Shown here: positions 9,601-14,865 of the stretch, piece after piece
How positions within the stretch are numbered: position 1 is the stretch's first letter
How the letters are laid out: every line of letters starts with the position of its first letter
Source: Brachionus koreanus
Lineage: Eukaryota > Rotifera > Eurotatoria > Ploima > Brachionidae
Reading direction: 5' to 3'
Assembly: GCA_016987375.1 (NCBI GenBank)
Contig: PJRA01000473.1
Coordinates: 123,914-139,858 of the forward strand
DNA length: 15,945 nucleotides
The notes under the pieces: model-generated
The model's database searches: none
Told to the model about the DNA's origin: nothing
Seen by the model: only the letters and a program-made list of their open reading frames with translations
Program-made: the position numbers and the translations under genes

Positions 9601-12600
9601 AAAACTATTTAGAATGTGTATTAATTAAAAATAAATGATTATTATTAAAGAGTTTTTTAAACTTTTATTTAAAACAAACTGCCTTTAAAATAGCAAAGTA
9701 AAATTTTTGATCAAATTTCATCAAGGTTTTTTAAAAATGATTTTCAAAATATTTTAAGTGCGCAATTAAATTTCAATGCTTGTTTATAAATTACAAACTT
9801 TTTTTAAAATTTTAATAATTAAGTTTTGAAATTTTACAAAAATTCAAAAATATGCGATAAAATTTAACAGAGATGTTTAAAAGTCACAAGTCTCAAGTCA
9901 AGTCCAAGTCCGGACTTTTTTGAAATTTTTGATCATAAACTTCAACATGTAATTTATTTTTAGTATTTTAATACCTTCGATTATTTTGAAGCTTTTAGTT
10001 GACAATGGATTTAACATTTCTTGGAAAAAGATGATTCTATGTAAAGAACATTATCGTTTGTTTGAATTAATTAATAGACAGATGAATTCTGATTTCTGAA
10101 TTAACGCGATGGTAATATTCCAAAGTGCCATTATTCTAGAAATATTTGATGTTATTATTTTTTTTTTAAATTTAAATTAAAAACATATTTTGAATTTCTT
10201 TGAATTAACACATTTTTTTTCGTCCGAGTTAAAGACTTTGATTTTGTAATTTTTAGAAATGACAAAAATAGCACAGTGACCGCAAATTTGTCTGATTTGA
10301 ACGGCACACTAAGTTTTGGGGCCACCCAATTACAAAGAAGGAAAGTCCAGACTTGTCCGGACTTAGACTTAAATTCTGGACTTTTAAACAACTCTGAAAT
10401 TTACATGCGTATTTGATTCAAATGTTTTGATAATTTATTAAAAATGAAATTTGATCAAAAATTTTACTTTGCCAAAGGATTACCACCAGAACCTAAAAAT
10501 GTAGAAATTGGTAGCAAACTTAAAAAAGGAGACCTGCAAAGGCGCGCTAATAGTGCAATATTGCTTTTATTTATGTTACTTTCTTATAAATTTTATGTTC
10601 AATTTGTTGTAACTTTCTTTAATAGTTACAACTATTTCTTTGTCTGAACAGTTTGATTATTTTGTTATTTTCTAAATGTGAATAACTGTGCGCTTTTGCT
10701 AATATTCTTAGAAATACTTAAATGCAGGTGGAGATCCGTATTTTCATTGAAGAAATCAAACTGTTACAGATTTCACTTGGAATTTTCAACCATTCTTCAT
10801 GGAGCACTTGCTCTAATGGTCAAAATGGTCGACTGAAGATATCTTATTTCTCTTAACGTCTTTGTCTGATCTTTCAAAAGACCTACATTTTGCCATCTTA
10901 TCTTTGTTGATCGGTTTTTTTTTTCAGTGCATAAAAACAATATTTTAATTTTTTTCAAATTGATTCTAACTTTTTGTCAAATAAAATTCTCTTGGAATAC
11001 CACATTATTAGCAAAAAAATAAGAAGAAAATAAAGTAATGCATTACAGCTGTTTTATAGTAATGCTTGACAAAAAAATATATCTTTAAATCAAATTTCAA
11101 AGTAAAAATATTTTTTTAGATTTTTTTGAAAAAATGATTGAGAAAAAAATTATTTTGAAAAATTTAAAATTAATTTTCTTTTTACATGGAGGGTTATTGA
11201 TCCGGCTCTTTCAGCATAACATGTAAAACCAATTAAAAAGGAATCGAACATTATTTCAGTGTTTAGAAGAATGAAATCGCCTGTCAAATTGGTAACTGAA
11301 GTAGCATTGGGCAAAAAAGCTGGATTCAAATAGCCAAAATAATTTATGAATTTTGAAAATTCAAAACTAATGTAAGAATGATTCGAGTTCATGTTGTCGT
11401 AAAACAAAAAGTCATTATTATCTTGGGTAGTTGCTATTATGGTACAATAAATGGTGTTGTTAAAAGTTTGATTTGAGTTTTTGCAAAAAATGTCTAATGA
11501 TTGATCTTAAAAAAAGTACAATTAATAGAAAAAATTGTTTTATTTTTTTCTTTGCTTTAATAGAAAATTACTGTTTGCTATAAAAACTTGATGAGTTATC
11601 ACTGACGATTGAGTAAAATTATTTGAAAACTGAACAGACCAATTTTGAAAGCTATTCTCACTGAATCTATAAGATGAATTTATCGTATATGAATAGAATG
11701 ATTGTTCTATTAAACATTTAAAATAAAATCTATGATTTACATTTCCAATTTTCGATAACCATCCATGATAATTTGAATAATAATTAAAAATAAAATCAGT
11801 AAAAAAAATATTTGTATCGCTTTTATTGGCGATTTTTGCATTGTAGTTTTGTAAATCTAAATAAACCATTGAGCCTTTTTTAACTTTGACAACCTGGTCC
11901 AAAATAATCTTGTTTAAGCCAAATTGAACATTATAATGAAGTTTAGAAAAAATTGTTGTATAGCTATAGTAATGATTTGCCTTAAAATATTCCGAACATA
12001 GAATTGTCTGACCACATGTTGGGTCAAATGAGACAATTTCAATTAAAATATTGCCTGGAACATTTGCAATAAACTCAAAACCAATGAGTGTTGCGTCGAA
12101 TTTAAACTCTGTATTTGTTAATAGATAACGATTTTCCCTTGGATTACTTGGTGAATTTTGTGGCTGGTCTAAGAATGGCAAGCCAAAATAGGAGATCATT
12201 TCATCTTAAAATTAATTGAAAAAAATTTAATAACTTTTTAATATTATGAAATTTAAAAAACAGGCTTTGAGTATTGTTTTATTATGTATTTTATTGCAGA
12301 AGCATATTTTTTTTTGAGAAATTATTAAAATGTCACATAAATGAATTTATTTGTCAGAAAAATATTTTTTAAAGTGTCACAGTAGAATTTTAATTATCAC
12401 AAAATTTTTTAATTTTCTGCAAAGTTAAGCAAAAATTTATTTTGCATGCAGATTTAAAAATAAACCTAAATAGTGAATTATCAGTTGCTAAAAAATTGCT
12501 AACATTAACATACTCCACTTTTAACATATAAAGCATGGTGAATAAAAGTTGTTTTTCTTTTCAACTGAGTATATAACGGGTTAGTCATAATGTTTTGCAA

Positions 12601-14865
12601 AATTTTCAAATCAAATTTTAAATATGATCAGAAAATCTGACAAGGCTCAAATTTTACAAACTTACATATTATCTAAGTATGGTATAATGTCAAAATACTA
12701 CAAAAAATGCATTTTTTTTTGGCATCTTGAAAAAAGTAGAAAAAACTTGTACAAGTTCATTGATTAATTATTTCTTATACATCGGCTGCAAGGGCTGGAT
12801 ACTGATCTGATGCTGAAAATTAGCCACTCATTATTATCTAAATTAAATTTATCAATTGGAAGAAAAGATGAGAAAAGTAGAAATAAAATTGAAAAATATT
12901 CATTTCAATATAGACTGTATTCAATATAGACCGTATTCGCTAAACTCGGCCAACTATTTGCGGACGGTCTTTTGGCCGGTATCCCAGGCGGTAAGGATCT
13001 TTGGGCCGCCAAAAAATACGGCCAACTATTACGATTGAAATTTAAAAAAAGTTTTTAAAAATATAATTTTTTAATAGATAAAAAAAGCCTTTAACTTCAG
13101 TAATTTTTTTTATCAAAAGAGATTTTTTGTTAAAAAAATTTTCAAAAAAAATATTTGAAAAATATTCAAATTGTCTTTGATTCTTATTTTTTTTCAAATT
13201 TTTAACCATAAATATTTAATTAAATAATTATAAATTTTAAAATCTTTATTTCGGAAAAAAATCCTGACCGCCTAAGAGACCGGCCAATTTACTGTCCGCA
13301 AAATTGCTAGCCTAGCTAGTATTTTTTGGCAGTCAAAATTTGAGACCGTTTTGGCAACCGGTCTTCTGACTGCAAAAAACCGTCCGCAAAGACCGCATTC
13401 AACACTAGTAAAAGATGTTTCAATATTTTAGAAAAGATCTCATGTCAAAAAAAAACTTGCCAAATGTTAAGTAATGCATATTAGTAGAATAAATTCAAAA
13501 CAAAATTTATTTCATATCAAAAGATTGAAGTTTATGATAAAAAATTTCACGATCATGCTTAAAGATTATTTTAAAAAATAGATTCTTAAATAATTTTAAT
13601 TAAAAAACTAAATGCAGAAAAATATTTCATGTTAAACCATTGCCTAGTATTGTGCAAAATCTGCATGCATAAAATTTTGCAGAGATTTGCAGACCACAAA
13701 AAAATCAATTAAAAATTGAATTTTTACTTAGAAAACATATTTTCGCATTAAAATTTAAAATTAAAAAATATTTTACAATCCCTTAAAAGATAAATTTTGA
13801 GCATGGCCATAAATTTACGTAATTTCTTCTATTTGCCAAGAAAATTAAGTTTGAAAGTTGACAGGAACTTTTTAGTATTTTCTAAAAATACTTAAAAGTT
13901 AAGAGATTTTTAAGTGATTTTAGAAAATACAAAAATTACAGCCAAAAATTTATAATTATTTAATTAACTACTTATTATTAAAAATTTGAAAAAAATTAAG
14001 AATCAAAGACAATTTGAATATTTTTTAAATTTTTATTTTTTCCATTTTGATTTTTTTTTATCAAAAAAGATTTTTTGACCGGCCAAATTGCTGATTGTAA
14101 ACCATTTTGATCATAAATCTTATAATAATAGAAGAATAATTTTTAATCATGAAAAAAATGTTTGTTGAAAAGCTCTTATTTTAAAATAAAAAAAAAATTT
14201 ATTACTTTTGGTATTTATTGTTTTGTGTCCATCTTGTCCATAGAATACATCCAATTCGTTGTAATTATTAGAAATCAAAGCCCACAAAGTGCAATTAATA
14301 GTTCTATTGTACATAATTGATATATATGTACAATTTAACACAGTGTATTCATCTTTTAAATATTGTTTATTTAATTTTTTCTATTTAGATCTAAAAAATT
14401 ACTATTGGTAACATTGTATAATCTTGTTTTGGAGATTGTGGAATTTTCAAATCTTGCAGTAATATTATAAGTTCCAAAAGAAATGTTGGCTAATTTCGGG
14501 TATGAACGCGATATTCTAACAATTTTTTTGTAATATTTAGTGTCAATTAAGGCATTGAGAAAAAACCGCCAATTTGATGTTTGGTTTAATTTTGTGATTC
14601 TACTTGGCCAGTTGTCATAATGATAGTCTGATTGGATTGAGTCATCATTTGAGTCAATGGCCAATATACCAGCTGTGTCTAAATTAATCATCAGAATTTG
14701 TCCTTTTTTGACGGGATGTGGATCTGGTAAAATAACTCGGTTGTACCCATTTGTGGCCGTAATTGAGCCAAAATTTTTAACTGAATTTCCTCTGATAAAA
14801 GGATAGCTATTGAAAATCCAATTAGAACAAGAATCAGTTCCGCACACATTTCCAACGTCAAATAT
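535..14865 (-). CDS. Large multi-exon gene for a seven-module extracellular repeat protein (partial at both ends)
   Basis: Overall gene model. Coding exons, in transcript order: 14865-14403, 14352-14206, 12204-11572, 11505-11186, 9591-9144, 9085-8948, 7160-6997, 6948-6480, 6423-6122, 4757-4163, 2055-787, 728-675 (tentative), 615-535 (tentative). All introns are GT-AG and every junction keeps frame; the exons sum to 5,083 nt. The product is a tandem array of seven divergent ~200-230-residue modules rich in N-x-S/T sequons, with two Cys pairs per typical module, so I infer a secreted protein or a receptor ectodomain. No signal peptide, start codon, membrane segment or stop codon falls in the window. 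From memory, similar GYNK.IL...KKG...IDS...NWRFY modules occur in large rotifer extracellular or polycystin-1-like proteins, but I could not check this. Two adjacent genes instead of one is possible, but unbroken phase matching across each long intron argues for one gene. Confidence 0.8.
675..728 (-). CDS. Tentative small exon after module 7
   Basis: 54 nt (2+51+1) between a 58-bp and a 59-bp intron, phase 1 on both sides, reading GNSAMRELVYYYKESELI. A second acceptor 9 nt downstream (ATTCAG at 720-721) keeps the frame and gives a 45-nt exon. Support is only from splice sites, phase and typical intron sizes; it does not resemble the repeat modules. Skipping it also keeps the frame. Confidence 0.4.
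787..2055 (-). CDS. Exon 6: modules 6 and 7 in one large exon
   Basis: 1,269 nt (2+1,266+1), phase 1 to phase 1. It opens EFIDGFGSNIPKSP, before the first Met of the open frame, then KYLLINSQFKFDSNLIGFEF, GSGQIKISLNTWDLNQ (no Cys pair), GYNKIFN, RNFVFKALIDTGFYIG and FSVTNYQNMELIC...VEC (Cys 9 apart). Module 7 starts KYLLTNNEFKYATNLMGFEI, with GNVRIEVVYFGECGILIPC, WVKKGAVLVLSYLDSG, a degenerate MFMVNSMIQDGHFF and TINIKTTIDLIR. None of the introns of modules 1-5 remains inside. I end it at AGAG|GTTTTT (785-786) instead of the stop at 731 because of phase and because a homopolymer-rich intron of normal size follows. Confidence 0.82.
2690..2920. mobile_element. MITE-like foldback element with 8-bp target-site duplication
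   Basis: The outer arms match inversely: 2697-2721 against 2889-2913 agree at 24 of 25 positions (each arm begins TGAAATTTTAGTACA on its own strand). The left end begins GGCAATA; the right end has diverged. The flanks carry an exact 8-bp direct repeat TTGACAAG at 2682-2689 and 2921-2928. Inside, nearly the whole element is an imperfect palindrome centred on the perfect 18-bp palindrome TTGTACAAATTTGTACAA (2801-2818). An 8-bp duplication is typical of hAT and some other DNA transposons; the family is not decided. There is no coding capacity, and the minus-strand open frame across it is chance. Confidence 0.75.
3031..3668. mobile_element. TIR element with palindromic subterminal repeats
   Basis: Terminal arms 3031-3056 and 3643-3668 are inverted copies with 24 of 26 matches (each begins TAATCTCGATTTTAACGAC on its own strand). 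Near the right end are four copies of a palindromic word close to GTGACATGTCAC (3495-3508, 3563-3576, 3608-3621, 3642-3655). Weaker forms sit near the left end (GACTTGCCAC, and TTTAGTGACAAG near 3063-3074). The arms begin with TA, which would fit a TA target duplication; CACTA precedes the left end (3028-3032), so a CACTA-type reading is also possible. It carries a Cys-rich fragment (3081-3357). Confidence 0.6.
3081..3357 (+). pseudogene. Cys-rich zinc-finger-like C-terminal fragment inside the TIR element
   Basis: The plus strand reads NCEFSKEKSSDSSKKATC... in one frame and, in another, NDQNSCLSFQKCENWICG then NCWPKGLKPNQSFYCNICI and a TAA at 3355-3357. The pattern C-x2-W-x-C-x2-C-W ... F-Y-C-x2-C resembles a PHD-like or treble-clef finger at a protein's C terminus. 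The two frames can be joined by a 73-bp GT-AG intron (3169-3241, phase 1). However, KCFNC (around 3207-3221), which looks like a further Cys pair, would then be removed, so a frameshifted pseudogene is equally likely. No start codon is evident. Confidence 0.4.
4163..4757 (-). CDS. Exon 5a: module 5 core fused with its second Cys pair
   Basis: 595 nt (594+1), phase 0 to phase 1. It starts FISFENLNDSTANY, where the first Cys pair of other modules is missing. Then come GYNKIIL, SIKKGRIALV, LVIDTSNEQF, NWKFYFNCIIEQKYYM, RYFNVTN, and directly VRCFNSHKTINNTLEC with no intron where modules 1-4 have one. I end the exon at GTTGAAG|GTAATA rather than at the open-frame stop downstream, because this phase-1 donor joins to GEFIDGFGSN of the next exon and gives the length and FG motif of the intronless equivalent inside exon 6. 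An alternative donor at TTCA|GTAATT gives the same phase and a product 6 residues shorter. Confidence 0.8.
4758..6121 (-). other. Long phase-0 intron (1.4 kb)
   Basis: Joins GSISVS to FISFENLNDS in frame. Mostly A/T runs. The word GATTTACCAGAATT occurs at 5692-5705 and 5995-6008, with a related inverted form near 5634-5651, so a degraded repeat is likely. A locally GC-richer patch at 5242-5430 is open on the minus strand (62 codons, ending in TGA) but matches nothing I recognise; it could be a remnant of an inserted gene. Confidence 0.65.
6122..6423 (-). CDS. Exon 4b: end of module 4 and start of module 5
   Basis: 302 nt (2+300), phase 1 to phase 0, after a 56-bp intron. It reads NQFLDIFCPNSGKTINNTINC (Cys 12 apart, NNT sequon), then SISYFGSDFGQ, the module start FVLPNTEFKFDADLTGFEVI and NKIGSISVS at a consensus GTAAGT donor. 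Layout and wording match exon 2b closely. The plus-strand open frame over this stretch is its antisense shadow. Confidence 0.85.
6480..6948 (-). CDS. Exon 4a: core of module 4 (B-type)
   Basis: 469 nt (468+1), phase 0 to phase 1, after a 48-bp intron, the shortest here. I chose the acceptor AAATAAAG before CTTGTTAAA because it gives GEIKIK|LVKFSVCGKKTSC, aligning with GNILIEIVSFDPTCGQTILC in module 2, which has no intron at this point. It continues GINRINL, LQKGWIFLLDAQ, LHIDSTE, YARVQFNAISDCDHFYQ, YNISAYF and TIFISN. NAISDCDHFY carries an extra Cys in place of the usual NALID..FY. Confidence 0.82.
6997..7160 (-). CDS. Exon 3c: end of module 3 and start of module 4
   Basis: 164 nt (2+162), phase 1 to phase 0. 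The acceptor is TTTTAAAG before GAAATTTG. It reads GNLRNFFGTQM, then the module-start motif YYILLNSEIKINSSLVGFEF and ASSGEIKIK at a GTAAAT donor. The apparent Met-initiated frame upstream of 7160 is intron read-through. It is equivalent to the 3' half of exon 2b and the 5' part of exon 2a. Confidence 0.8.
7298..7600. mobile_element. Second, diverged copy of the foldback element
   Basis: Shares words with the 2690-2920 element in the same order: AGATATAATT, TCTAATTGTT/TCTAATGGTG, AATAATGTAC, TTTGTACAAATGAATT, CACCATTAGAAAA and ACTAAAATTTCACACTGCC at the right end. The centre is longer and has its own inverted repeat, AGCTCTGCAAA (7384-7394) with TTTGCAGAGCT (7468-7478). The right terminus CTGCC matches the GGCA start of the other copy. 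The left terminus is not recognisable and may be eroded. Confidence 0.5.
8474..8622 (-). CDS. Orphan terminal-exon-like fragment nested in an intron
   Basis: 149 nt: 2 bases, then 48 codons and a TAG stop. It is preceded by an acceptor-like TGATTCATAG and an in-frame TGA a few codons upstream, and followed within about 60 bp by AATAAA on the same strand. It reads CKGSAAKQALVRFETESGSF then SHKLTSHFKSLLEPVKEELE and ends LFTWLD. It has balanced charged residues and a base composition richer in G+C than its surroundings, unlike random AT-rich DNA here. I do not recognise the protein. It may be the last exon of a nested gene whose other exons I cannot see, an alternative terminal exon of the host gene, or a transposon remnant. 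Confidence 0.35.
8948..9085 (-). CDS. Exon 3b: second Cys pair of module 3
   Basis: 138 nt (2+135+1), phase 1 on both sides, after a 58-bp intron. It has no internal stop and no useful Met, so it is easily missed by ORF finders. It reads VRGLDIYCSNDIFNMLVKC (Cys 10 residues apart, two fewer than in modules 1, 2, 4 and 5, and without the sequon), then KIHVDYADLTTQVDFT at the donor. The last base G joins GA of exon 3c to make Gly. Confidence 0.75.
9144..9591 (-). CDS. Exon 3a: core of module 3 (A-type)
   Basis: 448 nt (447+1), phase 0 to phase 1. The acceptor is TTTTTTAG at 9592-9593. The reading frame extends well upstream of the first internal Met, from RIGSSSCTDSCSHKLID; the SCTDSC pair mirrors CGTDSC of module 1. 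It continues GFNSINL, VNKGTMFSIQTS, LLIDNSDDSLPSDYY, SRFLFNVIVDRNFYKE, VSRTHSF and TRIYNVTN. NSDDS..SDY and TR(L/I)YNVTN are shared with module 1 and not with modules 2 or 4. The donor is a slightly weak GTCAAG, supported by phase and by the homologous introns. Confidence 0.82.
9693..10472. repeat. 28-bp perfect inverted repeat, 724 bp apart
   Basis: 9693-9720 and 10445-10472 are exact reverse complements over 28 bases (the left arm begins GCAAAGTAAAATTTTTGATC). Similarity stops abruptly on both sides. No target-site duplication is visible. The right arm coincides with the first nine codons of the plus-strand open frame 10444-10647. Confidence 0.65.
9874..10391. mobile_element. AAGTC-rich inverted-repeat element
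   Basis: The left end has GTTTAAAAGTC followed by a run of AAGTC/AAGTCC words ending in the 12-bp palindrome AAGTCCGGACTT (9906-9917). The right end (about 10341-10389) is a partial inverted copy: GTCCAGACTTGTCCGGACTT ... GACTTTTAAAC. Subterminal short repeats of this sort are common in non-autonomous hAT-type elements (from memory). I see no target-site duplication. It lies within the 28-bp inverted repeat pair. Confidence 0.45.
10444..10647 (+). other. Short plus-strand open frame, possible TE protein remnant
   Basis: It begins with a genuine ATG and reads MKFDQKFYFAKGLPPEPKNV then EIGSKLKKGDLQRRANSA before running into hydrophobic low-complexity residues up to a stop at 10645-10647. The basic, proline-containing first 40 residues look more protein-like than other short frames here and vaguely resemble linker regions of transposon-encoded proteins. 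I cannot assign it. It lies on the strand opposite the host gene, inside its intron. Confidence 0.25.
10718..10819 (-). pseudogene. Tc1/mariner transposase C-terminal fragment
   Basis: 33 codons and a TAA on the minus strand reading PLEQVLHEEWLKIPSEICNS then LISSMKIRISTCI. W..IP.E.C.SL..SM..R is the usual C-terminal end of Tc1-like transposases. An in-frame TGA lies just upstream and nothing alignable extends further right, so this is a decayed piece. It is not contiguous with the fragment at 1-171. Confidence 0.6.
11186..11505 (-). CDS. Exon 2b: end of module 2 and start of module 3
   Basis: 320 nt (2+318), phase 1 to phase 0, after a 66-bp intron. It reads NQSLDIFCKNSNQTFNNTIYC, a Cys pair 12 residues apart with an NNT sequon. 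It runs on without an intron through a FINYFG segment into the next module start, DFILLNTEIMFDSFLIGFTC, and AGSITLH at the donor. The stretch before the first Met of the open frame is clearly coding because it matches exon 4b almost word for word (NQFLDIFCPNSGKTINNTINC). The Cys in FTCYAERAG is unusual for this strand. Confidence 0.82.
11572..12204 (-). CDS. Exon 2a: most of module 2 (B-type)
   Basis: 633 nt (2+630+1), phase 1 to phase 1. It opens NEMISYFG, which closes module 1, then starts a module with RYLLTNTEFKFDATLIGFEF and continues without an intron through GNILIEIVSFDPTCGQTILC (Cys pair with 5 residues between). Then come GLNKIIL, VKVKKGSMVYLDL, NHRFYFKCLIEQSFYS, several sequons (NKS, NSS, NWS, NFT) and a final QVFIAN. 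The phase-0 intron present in modules 3-5 after the G.I.I strand is absent here. The FIAN ending pairs this module with module 4 (FISN), not with modules 1, 3 and 5 (NVTN). Confidence 0.85.
12416..13693. mobile_element. Possible outer TIR element (1.28 kb)
   Basis: 12416-12455 and 13657-13693 align as imperfect inverted repeats of about 40 bp: each arm, on its own strand, reads TCTGCAAA, then GCAAAA, an AT stretch and GCATGCAGATTT. The interior holds no long open frame and contains the GC-richer insertion at 12955-13334. No target duplication was identified. Confidence 0.45.
12955..13334. mobile_element. GC-flanked inverted-repeat insertion with AT-rich core
   Basis: Arms 12955-12997 and 13262-13304 are inverted copies with 34 of 43 matches (GCGGAC..., TTGGCCGGT, AGGCGGT.AGGAT). 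A second pair, GCCGCCAAAAAATAC (13005-13019) and GTATTTTTTGGC (13319-13330), is also inverted, but in an order that does not nest, so the structure is rearranged or compound. CGGTC/GCGGAC/GGCCGG words continue to about 13400 and stand out against the AT-rich surroundings. A 16-bp tandem duplication TTCAATATAGAC(T/C)GTA lies just to the left (12904-12935). The plus-strand open frame across the left arm is chance. Confidence 0.5.
13875..13930. repeat. Hairpin with 23-bp stem
   Basis: 13875-13897 (GTATTTTCTAAAAATACTTA...) and 13908-13930 (...AAGTGATTTTAGAAAATAC) pair with two mismatches around a loop of about 10 bases. It is probably the remains of a foldback element; it has no T-run or gene context suggesting a function. 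Confidence 0.5.
13946..14025. repeat. Inverted copy of the 13156-13237 core
   Basis: The reverse complement of about 13156-13237 matches this stretch closely over roughly 78 bases, sharing for example TTTATAATTATTTAATTAA and AGAATCAAAGACAATTTG. Immediately to its right, 14076-14092 reads TTGACCGGCCAAATTGC, resembling the right arm of the 12955-13334 element. This is probably a second, partial copy of that element inserted in the opposite orientation. Confidence 0.55.
14206..14352 (-). CDS. Exon 1b: second Cys pair of module 1
   Basis: 147 nt (2+144+1), phase 1 on both sides, after a 50-bp GT-AG intron. The junction codon is AAT (N). It reads NEYTVLNC...YNRTINC: two Cys separated by 12 residues with an N-R-T sequon three residues before the second Cys, as in modules 2, 4 and 5. 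It then runs DVFYGQDGHKTINTK to a GT donor at 14204-14205. The next exon begins 2.0 kb away and restores the same frame at a SYFG motif. Confidence 0.78.
14353..14402 (-). other. Short phase-1 intron, 50 bp
   Basis: GTAATT donor after NVTN and an AAAAG acceptor. The same position holds short introns in modules 2, 3 and 4 (66, 58 and 56 bp) but none in modules 5 and 6. Confidence 0.75.
14403..14865 (-). CDS. Exon 1a: core of module 1
   Basis: 463 nt, entering in phase 0 after an AG at 14866-14867 and leaving in phase 1 at a GT at 14401-14402. It reads IFDVGNVCGTDSC at its start (Cys at residues 8 and 13), GYNRVIL near residue 40, VKKGQILMINLD near 52, AIDSNDDS...SDYHY near 66, NWRFFLNALIDTKYY near 92 and TRLYNVTN at the end. 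The missing first third of this module (the EFKFD..LIGFEF part) must lie on an upstream exon ending in phase 0. It is not visible in 14866-15945, which fits an upstream long intron like the others. The DSNDDS and TRLYNVTN words are closest to module 3. Confidence 0.82.

Larger units (their letters stand above)
9592..11185 (-). other. Long phase-0 intron (1.6 kb)
   Basis: Joins ...GSITLH to RIGSSSCTDSC in frame. Contents: the 28-bp perfect inverted repeat (9693-9720 / 10445-10472), the AAGTC-rich inverted-repeat element (9874-10391), a short plus-strand open frame (10444-10647) and a Tc1/mariner transposase C-terminal fragment (10718-10819). 10820-11185 is AT-rich with nothing I can assign. 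Confidence 0.7.
12205..14205 (-). other. Long phase-1 intron (2.0 kb) filled with nested inverted-repeat elements
   Basis: Joins exon 1b to exon 2a in frame (A|AT, Asn). I find no convincing coding sequence. It holds an outer inverted-repeat pair (12416-12455 / 13657-13693), a GC-richer inverted-repeat insertion (12955-13334), an inverted copy of that insertion's AT-rich core (13946-14025) and a 23-bp-stem hairpin (13875-13930). The remainder is A/T runs. Confidence 0.7.

Noticed and set aside
10155..10391. Minus-strand 78-codon open frame
   Set aside because: Overlaps the AAGTC-rich inverted repeats, and the Ser/Lys-rich product reflects repeat words rather than a protein family.
12856..13038. 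Plus-strand 60-codon open frame
   Set aside because: Crosses a 16-bp tandem duplication and the GC-rich arm of a repeat element; no protein-like pattern.
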